From: Alistipes sp. | Lineage (GTDB): Bacteria; Bacteroidota; Bacteroidia; Bacteroidales; Rikenellaceae | Assembly (NCBI GenBank): GCA_029060215.1 | Contig: JAIDUK010000034.1 | Location: forward strand, 62,001-126,000 | Length of the DNA: 64,000 nt | Direction: 5' to 3' | Shown: piece after piece, positions 24,106 through 32,861 of the stretch | Layout of the letters: the number at the start of each line of letters is the position of its first letter | Numbering within the stretch: position 1 is the first letter of the stretch | Program-made: the position numbers and the translations under genes | Notes under the pieces: generated by a model | The model's input: only the letters and a program-made list of their open reading frames with translations | What the model was told of the DNA's origin: nothing | The model's database searches: none

Positions 24106-25752
24106 ATGAAACGACTCGGTCTCTGCATACTGGCGCTGGCACTGACGGCGTGCATCGAGAACGACATCCCCTATCCGCTGGTCCAATGCTACATCGAAGC
24201 GATCGCGGCCAACGGTCTCTCGGGCGAGCCGGCCATCGATCCGGCGGCGCGGCGCGTCGTCCTGCCGCTCGAAGAGACCACCGACATACAGGCCGTGGAA
24301 ATCACCTCGTGCAAGATCACCGAGAACGCCTCGGTATCGGACGAGATCGTGGGGGTGCACGACATGCGGACCCCGCTCTACACGACGTTGGCCATCTACC
24401 AAGAATACCCGTGGACCATCGAAGCGCAGCAGACCATCCCGCGCGCCTTCACCGTGGCCGGACAGATCGGCTCGACGGAATGGGACCTCGCCAACCTGCG
24501 GGCCAAGGTCTACGTAGGGTTCGAGGACCTGTCGCACGTCGAAGTCACCTCGCTGAAACTGGGCCCGGCGGGAATCACCACCATGTCGTGCAGCTACCCC
24601 GACATAGCCGATCTAAATGACACGAATCTGAATCTGCTGAACGATTTCACCGATCCCCGCAAAGTCACTATAAAATATCATAACCACCTGCCTGAAAACT
24701 GGACGCTCCAAGTCGAATATTCTGAAATCAAGGTGACGCTGACCAAGGTTGCCCCGTGGACCCACTCGGCATGGCTCTATGCCGACGGTCTGAACGGCAC
24801 GAAACTGGGCTTCCGCTACCGCCCCGAGGGAACGGAAGAATGGATCGAAGTACCGCAGGAACAGATCGTCTTCAACGGCGGCTCGTTCTCGGTGCAGGTC
24901 AAGGGGCTGATGCCTGAAACCCGCTACGAAGCCGTCGCCTACTCGAACGACGACCTCACGGAGACCTACCCCTTCACGACCGAACCGGTACTGGCCCTGC
25001 CCAACGCCGGATTCGAGGTGTGGAGCACCCCCGCCAAAGCCCTGTGCCCCTATCTGTCCAAAGAACAAGCCTTCTGGGACACCGGAAACCACGGTTCGGC
25101 GACCATGGGCGTCAACGTGACGACCAACGTCGACGACCCCCGGCCCGGTTCGGCCGGCACGACGTCGGCCTATCTGCACTCCCAGTTCGTGGGCATGGGC
25201 GTGATCGGCAAATTTGCGGCGGGCAACATCTTCGTGGGCGAATATTTCAAGACCGACGGCACCGACGGCATCCTCAACTTCGGCCGTCCGTTCGCCACCC
25301 ACCCCCTTGCACTGCGCGGCTGGATAAAGTTCCGGCAAGGACGAATCGACCAGATAGGCAGCAGCCCCGCGGGCACGACGCTGACCACCGACGACATGGA
25401 CGAGGGGCAAATCTACATAGCCCTCGGCACGTGGACGCCCGAAGAATACGGCGGCACGGCCGAATCGCCTGTGCAGATACGCACAAAACCGAGCGACCAA
25501 CAACTTTTCAACAAGAATACCAAGGCTGTCGTCGGCTACGGCGAACTGACGCTGACCGAGAACATCGACGAATGGACGCCCTTCACCATCCCGATCGACT
25601 GGCGCGACAAGACCGTCCCGCCGACGCACCTGATCATCGTCGGCTCGGCCTCGCGCTGGGGCGACTACTTCACGGGGTCGACCCAGAGCGGGATGTGGCT
25701 CGACGACCTCGAACTGGTCTACGACGAAACCGACCTCGGCGAAAACCGATAG
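24106..25752 (+). CDS. PCMD domain lipoprotein
   Basis: The chosen ATG at 24106 gives MKRLGLCILALALTACIEND, a clean lipoprotein signal; an upstream in-frame ATG at 24085 would only add seven residues. The 548-residue product has N-terminal Ig-like strands (VVLPLEETTDIQAVEITSC, WTIEAQQTIPRAFTVAGQ) and a C-terminal PCMD domain: LPNAGFEVWS, FWDTGNHGSA, RPGSAGTTSAYL, GKFAAGNIFVGEYF and SGMWLDDLELVY. The same motifs occur in the gene at 20084. It is the last gene of the operon, 57 bp after the second barrel, and is followed by the remnant of another surface protein gene. Confidence 0.85.
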   Translation: MKRLGLCILALALTACIENDIPYPLVQCYIEAIAANGLSGEPAIDPAARRVVLPLEETTDIQAVEITSCKITENASVSDEIVGVHDMRTPLYTTLAIYQEYPWTIEAQQTIPRAFTVAGQIGSTEWDLANLRAKVYVGFEDLSHVEVTSLKLGPAGITTMSCSYPDIADLNDTNLNLLNDFTDPRKVTIKYHNHLPENWTLQVEYSEIKVTLTKVAPWTHSAWLYADGLNGTKLGFRYRPEGTEEWIEVPQEQIVFNGGSFSVQVKGLMPETRYEAVAYSNDDLTETYPFTTEPVLALPNAGFEVWSTPAKALCPYLSKEQAFWDTGNHGSATMGVNVTTNVDDPRPGSAGTTSAYLHSQFVGMGVIGKFAAGNIFVGEYFKTDGTDGILNFGRPFATHPLALRGWIKFRQGRIDQIGSSPAGTTLTTDDMDEGQIYIALGTWTPEEYGGTAESPVQIRTKPSDQQLFNKNTKAVVGYGELTLTENIDEWTPFTIPIDWRDKTVPPTHLIIVGSASRWGDYFTGSTQSGMWLDDLELVYDETDLGENR

Positions 25753-25847
25753 GCGAAACAAGCAGCTGCCGCCCGGAGTGGCAGGGGCCACGGCTTCTGC
25801 CAGCGAGGCGACGCAGATTCAGCAGTCCGCTGACGGAACCCGACGAA

Positions 25848-25867
25848 TTAAAACGTTTTAGCAACCG
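25848..25867 (+). repeat. 20-bp repeat, copy 1
   Basis: TTAAAACGTTTTAGCAACCG is the exact reverse complement of 53772-53791. Both copies are followed or preceded by further GCTAAAA words. The core AAAACGTTTT is palindromic. Confidence 0.65.
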
Positions 25868-25960
25868 TGCTAAAACGATACGACGGCCGCCAGCTGTGCA
25901 TTCCAGTCCGCTCCGGAGCCGAAAGCCGAACGACTTCTCCGGACCGTTCATCCGAGCGAC

Positions 25961-26269
25961 TGCTGTTCGATACCTGCTACGGGCTACCGCCTCTACTCGA
26001 CGGGAGCCTTGAACGTCGTCGGCACGGAAGGCGGTTGCTGGAGTTCGTCGTCCTACGTTGCGGGCAATTACAACGCGGGCGACTTCTGGTCTCACACGAG
26101 CAACGTGAACCCGCTGAACAACGGCAACCGGAGCAACGGCCTCCCCGTGCGCTGCGTCCAGCATCTGCGAGCTGCTTTTTTACCGTACGGGCGGCACCCG
26201 CAAAACGAACCCCGCGGAACCGAAACGGTTCCGCGGGGTTTGCGATGGGGCCGACTAAAATCGGACTAA
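25961..26269 (+). pseudogene. C-terminal remnant of a FISUMP-type surface protein gene
   Basis: The gap 25753-26302 holds no complete gene. In the frame of 25982 the sequence encodes GYRLYSTGALNVVG, GGCWSSSSYVAGNYNAGDFW, SNVNPLNNGNRSNGLPVRCV, the closing part of the Fibrobacter-succinogenes-type major paralogous (FISUMP) domain found at the C-terminus of many Bacteroidales lipoproteins. Nothing upstream in this frame gives a start, a signal peptide or the rest of the domain, and the reading frame then runs on past the conserved VRCVQ end for about 35 unrelated residues. I take it as a decayed 3' end, possibly a former eighth member of the surface operon. The limits are approximate. Confidence 0.65.
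26208..26240. terminator. strong hairpin between convergent genes
   Basis: AACCCCGCGGAACCG at 26208-26222 and its exact complement at 26226-26240 form a 15-bp stem with an AAA loop. T-tracts on either side are weak (TTTGCG on plus, CGTTTTGCG on minus). It lies between the surface operon and the convergent transglycosylase gene and probably ends transcription from both. Confidence 0.6.
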
Positions 26270-26302
26270 AAACGGGGACCTCGGTCCCTGACGGAAAAAC
26301 GC

Positions 26303-26986
26303 CTAAAGAGCGGCGATCCGGCAATATTGACGGTAGTGGTCGAGCACGTCGTCGACGTAAGCCTGCGTCATACCGGCACCCGTGAACCGGCCGCAACGCA
26401 CCAGCTCGCTCTCGTAATACTCCGGCAAAGCCTTCAAACTCAAGTAACTGAGGACGACATCCCACGAATCGGGATTCTCGCCGTCGCGACGGGCCAGACG
26501 CCGCGCATCGCGGACGTGGCCGAGCCCGCTGTTGTAACAAGCCAGCAAGATACTCATACGATCCGCCGCGGGCGTATCCTCGGCCATCTGAAGCGCATCG
26601 ACGATGCTGGACAAGAGCTGGTTGGCCAAGCGGACATTGATCTCGGGATCGGCGATCAACTCGACGGGAACGCCGAACTGCCGGGCCACCGAAGGCATGA
26701 CCTGCATGAGCCCCCGGGCACCGCGCGGCGAGACGAGGTGCGAACGGAAACGCGATTCGTGGTAGGCCATGGCCGAAATGAGCCGCCAATCGTGTCCCTC
26801 CTCCTCGCTGATGCTGCGGATCAACTCGTCGTAAGGCGAAATCATGTAATCGCCCTCCGAGAGCAGCGAATAACCGGGGCCGATGGCGTCGGAAGCCAAA
26901 GCAGGCACCGTCCACCGGGTGTGGAACCCGCAGAAGGAAGTGAGAACCATCAGGAACCCAAAAGTCAGAACGGTCTTCTTGAACAT
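26303..26986 (-). CDS. lytic transglycosylase, SLT domain (MltF-like)
   Basis: The 227-residue protein has an N-terminal hydrophobic segment (TVLTFGFLMVLTSFCGF) and an SLT domain: the catalytic Glu77 lies in YHESRF, followed by SPRGARGLMQVMP and LACYNSGLGHV, the three classical motifs of Slt70-like enzymes. These cleave the glycan strands of peptidoglycan with formation of 1,6-anhydroMurNAc in the periplasm. The solute-binding domain of full MltF is absent, so this is the short form common in Bacteroidales. It follows the porin gene by 44 bp on the same strand and may be cotranscribed with it. Confidence 0.9.
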   Translation of the reverse strand: MFKKTVLTFGFLMVLTSFCGFHTRWTVPALASDAIGPGYSLLSEGDYMISPYDELIRSISEEEGHDWRLISAMAYHESRFRSHLVSPRGARGLMQVMPSVARQFGVPVELIADPEINVRLANQLLSSIVDALQMAEDTPAADRMSILLACYNSGLGHVRDARRLARRDGENPDSWDVVLSYLSLKALPEYYESELVRCGRFTGAGMTQAYVDDVLDHYRQYCRIAAL

Positions 26987-27030
26987 AAAAAAACGGTTTG
27001 CGGGCAGCTTATGCCGTGCAGAACAGTACG

Positions 27031-29163
27031 CTAATCATAGAATCCCCACGAGATGCCGATCTTGAACATGCCGGGGTTGAGCGGATAATCGGCCACGGAA
27101 AAATACCGGCCGTTGCCGAACAACCCCTTGTTGACATGCTGATACTTCAAGAAAATACGCATCCTCTTCCACTTGGCCATTGCGAAGGCGTCGACGTACG
27201 GGTAGTTCCCCACCTCGACCTCGCGCTGGTTGTAGAACGCAGAGAGAGCCGGATTGTAACTCGGGGCCTTGTACAAGGTGTGGTAATGGCCGTCCAGCCC
27301 GATCTGCAACCGCAAGACGTTGCGCACCACCCAGAACTCGTAGTAATACGACAGATAGGCGCCCAACAGCGGCACGGGTACAACTTCCTGATTCGTACTC
27401 CACTGCAACAATACCCTGTTGTCTAAGTGAAATCCGCCGAAACGGAAATCCTTGCGGACGTACGCACTCGTGAGGCTCACGGTTCCGTCGTGCTGGGCGA
27501 TGCGGCTGTCGGAGCCGTAGTAGACCTTGCTGCCGACGACGCCCTGCTGCACTCCCGCCTCGAAAGCGAAGTCGGGAACCGAAAAACGGACCTCGAAACG
27601 AGTTTCATTCTCCTTTTCCAAAGGAGCGGACCACATGTAGTGGTTCGAGAATAGATTCTCCTGCCAATAAGAAGGCGTGCGGCGGTTCATCGAAAACCGC
27701 CCTTCGAGAATCAGCGGGTGTCGGCGGATGAATCCCGTGAGCGCCAGATGAGCGCCTATCTCGAGATCCCCGCCCCTGTATCCCGACGGGTAGAACTTCA
27801 GGTTGGCATCCCAGTCGACATACTTCTTTATTTTGCCGCCGACCGAACCGTAGGCGAAGTAACTCGTCTTCTTGACCTTGCGGTATTGTCCGGTCAGATA
27901 ATCGTCCATGGCGAACTGCGAATAGGCATGCAGGTCCAACCCCACTCCCGCATCTATCGTGCCGACCACCCCGTTGCGGTCCCACGGCTGCGCCTGAACG
28001 AAGAGGCGGTTGGAGATGACCCGCTCGTAGAGCGAATCACGCGACTGCGCGGGGTTGATGAACCAATCGTCATAATAATTCTTGGTCACCGGCACGAAGT
28101 TGCCTTCGGCGTCGCGATGGTCGCGCTCATCGGTGTAGTCGGCCCGGCGGTCGGTGTAGACCTTGCTCCACGAACTGTACTGGAACGAATGGCCGATGTA
28201 GACCGCCGAAAGGCCGGCCATCGAAAAATCGCTCTCGGTCATCCGCTGCAACGGGATGCCGTAGGACTGCGTGAGGAAGAACGCGTTGTTGCGGTAGACG
28301 TTCTTGGCCTCGGCGTCGGTCAGCTTCATGGGCACGCCCGAAGGCATCTGGAACGTGGTGTCGGCGATGGCCCAGATACCGACCGCACCGCCGTTCTCCT
28401 GCTGCTCGATGTGGTTGTTGTAATAAGCCGCATGGACCGAATAACGCTTGCCCGTGTGGCTGATGCCCACGGAGAGGTTGTGGTTCTTGGTCCGCGACCA
28501 AGCATACTGCCCGCGTGTGCCCCGCGCCTTGTAATCGACGTTGAAACCCGTCGACGGCGAGACGTTCTGCGCGAGCATGATGTTGAAATTCTCCTCGCGG
28601 TAACGCTTCTGCCCCGACTCGATGTAGCCCAAGCGGATGAGCGGCTTCTTGGTATTGTAGAACGGCACGTTCTCCATGTCGTAAGTGTACGCGTAGTAGG
28701 GGTCGGCGAAAACGAAGTCGGAAGACTGCGGCCGCCGGAAGTAGTCGAGCGGCAGCGACGTCTGCCCCAAAGCGCCCTGCGCCATGTCGCCCACCCCCTC
28801 GCGGTAGAACGGATAGTCGATCCGATAGTCCATGAGGGTCGTGTCCAGCGGAGCGATCGCCACCCGGTTGTAGTCGCGGCTCACGTGCCACATGAAATTG
28901 TCGAGCGCCCGGATCGAATCGCTGAAAAAATAGGATTCGAGCGGCTTGCGGATGCGCTTCTTCTTGGTCGTATCCTGCTTCTGGGCGCCTTCCTCCTCTT
29001 CTTCGTTCTCGTAGGGGTTGTTGCCGTAGATGTTGGGCTGCTCGCCGCGCTGCTGCGCCCGCAGGATCGCCCGGGCGTCCAACTGGGCGCAGGCCCCCGC
29101 AGGAACCGCCGCCAGCAACCCCGCCAGCAGAGTACGAACCAATCTTCTCGACAACTTCGACAT
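27031..29163 (-). CDS. putative porin (Bacteroidota large outer membrane barrel)
   Basis: The 710-residue protein starts at the ATG at 29161-29163 (MSKLSRRLVRTLLAGLL, signal peptide up to GACAQ); an upstream in-frame start at 29199 would spoil the signal. After an acidic and basic linker (NEEEEEGAQKQDTTKKKRIR) come many amphipathic strands rich in Tyr and Trp, such as YRVDYPF-type and FWVVRNVLRLQIG segments, ending with FKIGISWGFYD. This is the layout of the Bacteroidota family annotated as putative porin (PF14121). The solute is unknown. A -7 box TATCTTTG precedes it, so it can be expressed apart from pssA upstream. Confidence 0.85.
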   Translation of the reverse strand: MSKLSRRLVRTLLAGLLAAVPAGACAQLDARAILRAQQRGEQPNIYGNNPYENEEEEEGAQKQDTTKKKRIRKPLESYFFSDSIRALDNFMWHVSRDYNRVAIAPLDTTLMDYRIDYPFYREGVGDMAQGALGQTSLPLDYFRRPQSSDFVFADPYYAYTYDMENVPFYNTKKPLIRLGYIESGQKRYREENFNIMLAQNVSPSTGFNVDYKARGTRGQYAWSRTKNHNLSVGISHTGKRYSVHAAYYNNHIEQQENGGAVGIWAIADTTFQMPSGVPMKLTDAEAKNVYRNNAFFLTQSYGIPLQRMTESDFSMAGLSAVYIGHSFQYSSWSKVYTDRRADYTDERDHRDAEGNFVPVTKNYYDDWFINPAQSRDSLYERVISNRLFVQAQPWDRNGVVGTIDAGVGLDLHAYSQFAMDDYLTGQYRKVKKTSYFAYGSVGGKIKKYVDWDANLKFYPSGYRGGDLEIGAHLALTGFIRRHPLILEGRFSMNRRTPSYWQENLFSNHYMWSAPLEKENETRFEVRFSVPDFAFEAGVQQGVVGSKVYYGSDSRIAQHDGTVSLTSAYVRKDFRFGGFHLDNRVLLQWSTNQEVVPVPLLGAYLSYYYEFWVVRNVLRLQIGLDGHYHTLYKAPSYNPALSAFYNQREVEVGNYPYVDAFAMAKWKRMRIFLKYQHVNKGLFGNGRYFSVADYPLNPGMFKIGISWGFYD

Positions 29164-29187
29164 ACATCCGAAGGCGGAAACCCGCCG

Positions 29188-29195
29188 CAAAGATA
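29188..29195 (-). promoter_or_regulatory. -7 box of the putative porin gene
   Basis: TATCTTTG on the minus strand (complement of 29188-29195) matches TAnnTTTG and lies 24 bp before the ATG. TTG about 17 bp upstream is a poor -33 candidate. Confidence 0.6.
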
Positions 29196-29274
29196 ACAAT
29201 TTAGTTTTCCGACAACCTTTTCTGTTCCACGCTATTCGTACTCCGTACGGACTTTTTTCGCAAGCCGCAAAGGC

Positions 29275-29982
29275 TCAATGCTCCGCATGCCGGCGGCAGA
29301 GGAGCGGCCGCACGAGCGACAACACTACATAGAACGCTATCACGCCCGGAACGGCCCGCAACTGCCATACGGCCAGCGACACGGCACTGACAACCAAAAA
29401 CGAATAGCGCATTTCGTTGCCCTTCCACCCGTAGTGGGGGAACTTGAGGGCGAACATCCGCACAGGCGAAACCATCAGCGACCCGACGGCACAAGCCACG
29501 AGCACCACCGTCTCGCGCGACGGAGCCAGTCCGTACCGCTCGGAGAGCAGACCCAGCGAAGCGCAGAAAAGCGCAGCGGCAGGCGACGGCAGCCCGCAGA
29601 ACTCCGTGTGCTGCGACTCGTCGATATTGAACTTGGCAAGCCGCAAAGCCGCGCAAGCCGCAAGGACGAAGACGATCGCTGCGGCCCAATCGGGCAGCCA
29701 ACCGCCGGCCGTGCGGCCGTACATCACGTAGAGAACCGCCGCAGGCAGAAACCCGAACGAAATGTCGTCGGCCAGCGAATCGAGCTCGGCGCCGATCCGC
29801 CCCTCCTGCCGCAGCAGACGCGCCGCCAACCCGTCGAAGAAATCGAACAAGGCCGCGGCGGCCATCCACAGAAAAGCGGCCGTCAGATCGCCGCGCGTCA
29901 GAGCTGCCACGGCGCCCAGCGAACCGCAGACGAGGTTGGACAGGGTGAGCAGATTGGGTATGGTAAAAAGTCGTATTCGCAT
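29275..29982 (-). CDS. pssA: CDP-diacylglycerol-serine O-phosphatidyltransferase
   Basis: The enzyme condenses CDP-diacylglycerol with serine to phosphatidylserine, the precursor of phosphatidylethanolamine, in the inner membrane. The 235-residue protein has the CDP-alcohol phosphotransferase signature D50-G-LAAR-X8-G-X3-D68-X3-D72 (DGLAAR then ELDSLADD) and about seven hydrophobic segments. The start of the protein, IPNLLTLSNLVCGSLG, is characteristic of this family. The length is normal for the short Gram-positive-type PssA also used by Bacteroidota. It is divergent from manC with back-to-back -7 boxes in an 86-bp gap. Confidence 0.92.
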   Translation of the reverse strand: MRIRLFTIPNLLTLSNLVCGSLGAVAALTRGDLTAAFLWMAAAALFDFFDGLAARLLRQEGRIGAELDSLADDISFGFLPAAVLYVMYGRTAGGWLPDWAAAIVFVLAACAALRLAKFNIDESQHTEFCGLPSPAAALFCASLGLLSERYGLAPSRETVVLVACAVGSLMVSPVRMFALKFPHYGWKGNEMRYSFLVVSAVSLAVWQLRAVPGVIAFYVVLSLVRPLLCRRHAEH

Positions 29983-30014
29983 AACGGAGTGAAATTTAAT
30001 TCCACCATAGGCGG

Positions 30015-30022
30015 CAAAGTTA
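30015..30022 (-). promoter_or_regulatory. -7 box of pssA
   Basis: TAACTTTG on the minus strand matches TAnnTTTG 33 bp before the pssA ATG. It is only 12 bp from the divergent manC -7 box, so RNA polymerase could not occupy both at once. Confidence 0.55.
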
Positions 30023-30034
30023 CGAAAATATTTT

Positions 30035-30042
30035 TATCTTTG
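30035..30042 (+). promoter_or_regulatory. -7 box of manC-murF
   Basis: TATCTTTG matches TAnnTTTG 27 bp before the manC ATG. No good TTTG is visible at -33. Confidence 0.6.
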
Positions 30043-30068
30043 TATAATGTAACAACTCTTCAGACATC

Positions 30069-31142
30069 ATGGCAAACAACCGATATTGCGTCATCATGGC
30101 CGGAGGCATCGGCTCGCGCTTCTGGCCCAAGAGCCGGCAGTCGATGCCCAAGCAGTTCCTCGACATACTGGGAACCGGGAAATCGTTCATCCGCCACACC
30201 TACGAACGTTTCGAGAAGCTCGTGCCGCCGGAAAACTTTCTGGTGGTAACCAACCGCAAATACAAACAGCTGGTGCTGGAACACCTGCCCGAGTTGCAGG
30301 AGCGGCAGGTGCTGTGCGAACCCGTGGGCCGCAACACGGCCCCCTGCATCGCCTATGCCGCCTACACGCTGCTCAAACAGAATCCCGACGCCGAGATGAT
30401 CGTCACCCCGGCGGACCATCTGATCCTCAACGAAGACGACTTCCGCGCCATCATCGGCGAATGTCTCGAATTCGCCGACCGCAACGACGCCCTGATGACC
30501 GTGGGCATCAAACCCACCCGCCCCGACACGGGCTACGGCTACATTCAGGTGTCGGACGCGCAGCCCATCAGCAAGGTGAAGTGTTTCACCGAAAAACCCG
30601 ATCTGGAACTGGCGCAGACCTTCCTCCAGTGCGGCGAATTCTTCTGGAACTCGGGCATCTTCGTGTGGAAGGTGAAGAGCATCGTCGAAGCCTTCCGCAA
30701 GCATCTGCCCGAGCACCATGCGCTTTTCAGCGGACTGATGCGCGCCCTCGGGACCGACGCCGAGCAGAACATCGTGGAGATGGTCTTCGCCGAATGCCGC
30801 GCCATCTCGATCGACTACGGCATCATGGAGAAGGCCGACAACGTCTATGTGCGCTGCGGCGAATTCGGCTGGAGCGACGTGGGGACGTGGGGTTCGGTCT
30901 ACCAGCATTCGCGCAAGGACCGCTATGCGAACGCGGCGCCCGAAGAGGGCTGCTACCTCTACGACACGCGCTCGTCGATCATCTCGCTGCCCAAGGAGAA
31001 GATCGCCGTCATCAGCGGGCTCAAGGAATACATCGTGGTCGACACCGACGACGTGCTGATGATCTGCCCGCGCGCCGAGGAACAGAACATCAAGAAGTTC
31101 ATCGACGAAGTGAAGTACAAGAACGGCGACAAACACATCTGA
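30069..31142 (+). CDS. manC: mannose-1-phosphate guanylyltransferase
   Basis: The enzyme makes GDP-mannose from mannose-1-phosphate and GTP, feeding GDP-mannose and GDP-fucose dependent surface glycans. The 357-residue protein has the nucleotidyltransferase signature AGGIGSRFWP at residues 11-20, QFLDI, EPVGRNTAPCIAYA near 83 and the FTEKP motif near residue 176 that binds the sugar phosphate. It lacks the C-terminal cupin isomerase domain of the bifunctional enzymes, so it is the monofunctional type. murF follows after 3 bp and is probably cotranscribed. Confidence 0.92.
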   Translation: MANNRYCVIMAGGIGSRFWPKSRQSMPKQFLDILGTGKSFIRHTYERFEKLVPPENFLVVTNRKYKQLVLEHLPELQERQVLCEPVGRNTAPCIAYAAYTLLKQNPDAEMIVTPADHLILNEDDFRAIIGECLEFADRNDALMTVGIKPTRPDTGYGYIQVSDAQPISKVKCFTEKPDLELAQTFLQCGEFFWNSGIFVWKVKSIVEAFRKHLPEHHALFSGLMRALGTDAEQNIVEMVFAECRAISIDYGIMEKADNVYVRCGEFGWSDVGTWGSVYQHSRKDRYANAAPEEGCYLYDTRSSIISLPKEKIAVISGLKEYIVVDTDDVLMICPRAEEQNIKKFIDEVKYKNGDKHI

Positions 31143-31145
31143 GCC

Positions 31146-32390
31146 GTGACACTCTACGATCTATTCTGCCGCCACCCGCGCATCTCGACCGACACCCGGC
31201 GCATCGAGCCGGGCTCGCTCTTCTTCGCCCTGCGGGGCGCCACGTTCGACGGCAACCGCTTCGCGGCCGAAGCGCTGGCCCGCGGAGCCGCCTACGCCGT
31301 GGTCGACGACCCTGCGGCCACGGCTGGCGAGCGGACCGTGCTGGTCGACGATGCGCTGACAGCCCTGCAAGAGCTGGCGCGCGAACACCGCCGGACGCTG
31401 GGCATCCCCATTCTTGCGGTAGCGGGCAGCAACGGCAAAACCACCACCAAGGAACTCGTCGGCCGCGTGCTGGCCGAGGGTTTCGAGGTCTGCGCCACGC
31501 AAGGCAACCTCAACAACCACATCGGCGTACCGCTGACGCTGCTTTCCATGACCCGCGACACCGAATTCGGCGTCGTGGAAATGGGGGCCAGCGCCTGCGG
31601 CGAAATAGCCCGGCTGGCGGCGATCGCCGAACCCAACTACGGCATCCTGACCAACATCGGGCGCTCGCACTTAGAGGGCTTCGGCGGCCCCGAGGGCATC
31701 CGCCGCGGCAAGGGCGAACTCTACGACTTTCTGGCGGCTCACGGCGGGCGTGTCTTCGTGCGCGAGGAAGACCCCGTGCTGACGGAGATGGTGGCCGAAC
31801 GCAGCGGACTGGCCAGCGAACCCTACTCCGAGCGGCTGGCCGACGGCATCGAGAGCCAGCTGGCGGGCGACTACAACCGCTACAACATAGCCGCCGCCGT
31901 GGCCATCGGCCGCTATTTCGACATCGACGAAGAACGGATGCGCCACGCCATCGCCAACTATGCCCCCGCCAACAACCGCTCGCAGCGGCTCGAAACCGGG
32001 CGCAACACGCTGGTGGTCGACTGCTACAACGCCAATCCGTCGAGCATGCGGGCCGCCATCGGCGATTTTTTGGCCGAAGGGCTCGGGCCGCACACGCGCC
32101 GAGTGCTGATTTTGGGCGACATGCTCGAACTGGGCGCATGGTCGGCCGACGAACACGCCGCCGTCCTGCGGCAAGCGCTGGCCGACCCCGCGGCCGAACT
32201 GCATCTGGTAGGCCCCCGCTTCGCCGAGGTCTGCGCCGCTGTCGGAGCGGCGCAGACCGGCCGCACGACCCTCTATCCCTCGCGCGCCGAGCTGGCCGAA
32301 GCCCTGCGGGAGCGTCCGGTGGCCGATGCGCTGGTGCTGCTGAAAGGCTCGCACGGCATCGGGCTCGAAAAGGTGGTCGAGCTGCTCTGA
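31146..32390 (+). CDS. murF: UDP-N-acetylmuramoyl-tripeptide-D-alanyl-D-alanine ligase
   Basis: MurF adds D-Ala-D-Ala to UDP-MurNAc-tripeptide, the last cytoplasmic step of peptidoglycan precursor synthesis. The 414-residue protein has the Mur ligase ATP-binding loop AGSNGKTTTK near residue 94, the EMGAS motif, TNIGRSHLEGF and DCYNANPSSM typical of MurF. The start is GTG at 31146, 3 bp after manC; no ATG in frame precedes the conserved N-terminus. It is isolated from the dcw cluster, as is common for MurF copies in Bacteroidales. A terminator follows 26 bp downstream. Confidence 0.93.
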   Translation: MTLYDLFCRHPRISTDTRRIEPGSLFFALRGATFDGNRFAAEALARGAAYAVVDDPAATAGERTVLVDDALTALQELAREHRRTLGIPILAVAGSNGKTTTKELVGRVLAEGFEVCATQGNLNNHIGVPLTLLSMTRDTEFGVVEMGASACGEIARLAAIAEPNYGILTNIGRSHLEGFGGPEGIRRGKGELYDFLAAHGGRVFVREEDPVLTEMVAERSGLASEPYSERLADGIESQLAGDYNRYNIAAAVAIGRYFDIDEERMRHAIANYAPANNRSQRLETGRNTLVVDCYNANPSSMRAAIGDFLAEGLGPHTRRVLILGDMLELGAWSADEHAAVLRQALADPAAELHLVGPRFAEVCAAVGAAQTGRTTLYPSRAELAEALRERPVADALVLLKGSHGIGLEKVVELL

Positions 32391-32416
32391 CCCCGCGAGC
32401 ACCCGCAGCGACCCTG

Positions 32417-32449
32417 CGACGGACCGGCATGCGGTCCGTCGTATTTTTT
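32417..32449 (+). terminator. Rho-independent terminator after murF
   Basis: CGACGGACCG at 32417-32426 pairs perfectly with CGGTCCGTCG at 32432-32441 around a GCATG loop, followed by TA and a run of T. Confidence 0.9.
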
Positions 32450-32492
32450 GCCCCGGCGGCCGGGCGGACGATTGCCTTTCCGAAATTATTCG

Positions 32493-32500
32493 TACTTTTG
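32493..32500 (+). promoter_or_regulatory. -7 box of the MazG-like gene
   Basis: TACTTTTG matches TAnnTTTG 25 bp before the ATG at 32526. TTG 18 bp upstream may be the -33 element. Confidence 0.65.
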
Positions 32501-32525
32501 TTCCGACAATCCAAAAAACAAAACC

Positions 32526-32852
32526 ATGACACTCAACGAATACCAACGGCACGCACTCGAAACGGCCATCTACCCGGCCGAAAGCCGCATCGTCTACCCC
32601 ACGCTCGGTCTGACGGGCGAAGCAGGCGAAGTGGCCGACAAGGTCAAGAAAGTGATCCGCGACGGAGAGCGCGAATTCACGCCCGAGAAGAAAGCCGAAA
32701 TCATGAAGGAGATCGGCGACGTGCTGTGGTACTGCGCCACGCTGTCGCACGACTTGGGCTACGACCTCGAAGAGGTGGCGCAGACCAACGTCGACAAACT
32801 CCGCTCGCGCATGGAGCGCAACCGCATCTCGGGCAGCGGGGACAACCGATAG
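32526..32852 (+). CDS. MazG-like nucleotide pyrophosphohydrolase
   Basis: The 108-residue protein carries the all-alpha NTP pyrophosphatase motif: ExxE in TGEAGEVADKVKKV and ExxD in EIGDVLWYCATLSH, which bind magnesium and the triphosphate. Such single-domain enzymes remove noncanonical or excess (deoxy)nucleoside triphosphates; the exact substrate is unknown. The ATG at 32526 is used because the -7 box and leader precede it and the family starts with LNEYQ. It stands alone between the murF terminator and the OPT transporter gene. Confidence 0.88.
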   Translation: MTLNEYQRHALETAIYPAESRIVYPTLGLTGEAGEVADKVKKVIRDGEREFTPEKKAEIMKEIGDVLWYCATLSHDLGYDLEEVAQTNVDKLRSRMERNRISGSGDNR

Positions 32853-32861
32853 ACGATTTCA

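Noticed and set aside
25867..26385. A 172-codon frame covering the gap after the surface operon
   Set aside because: It is out of frame with the only recognisable protein sequence (the FISUMP end) and is Arg-rich as expected from a wrong frame.
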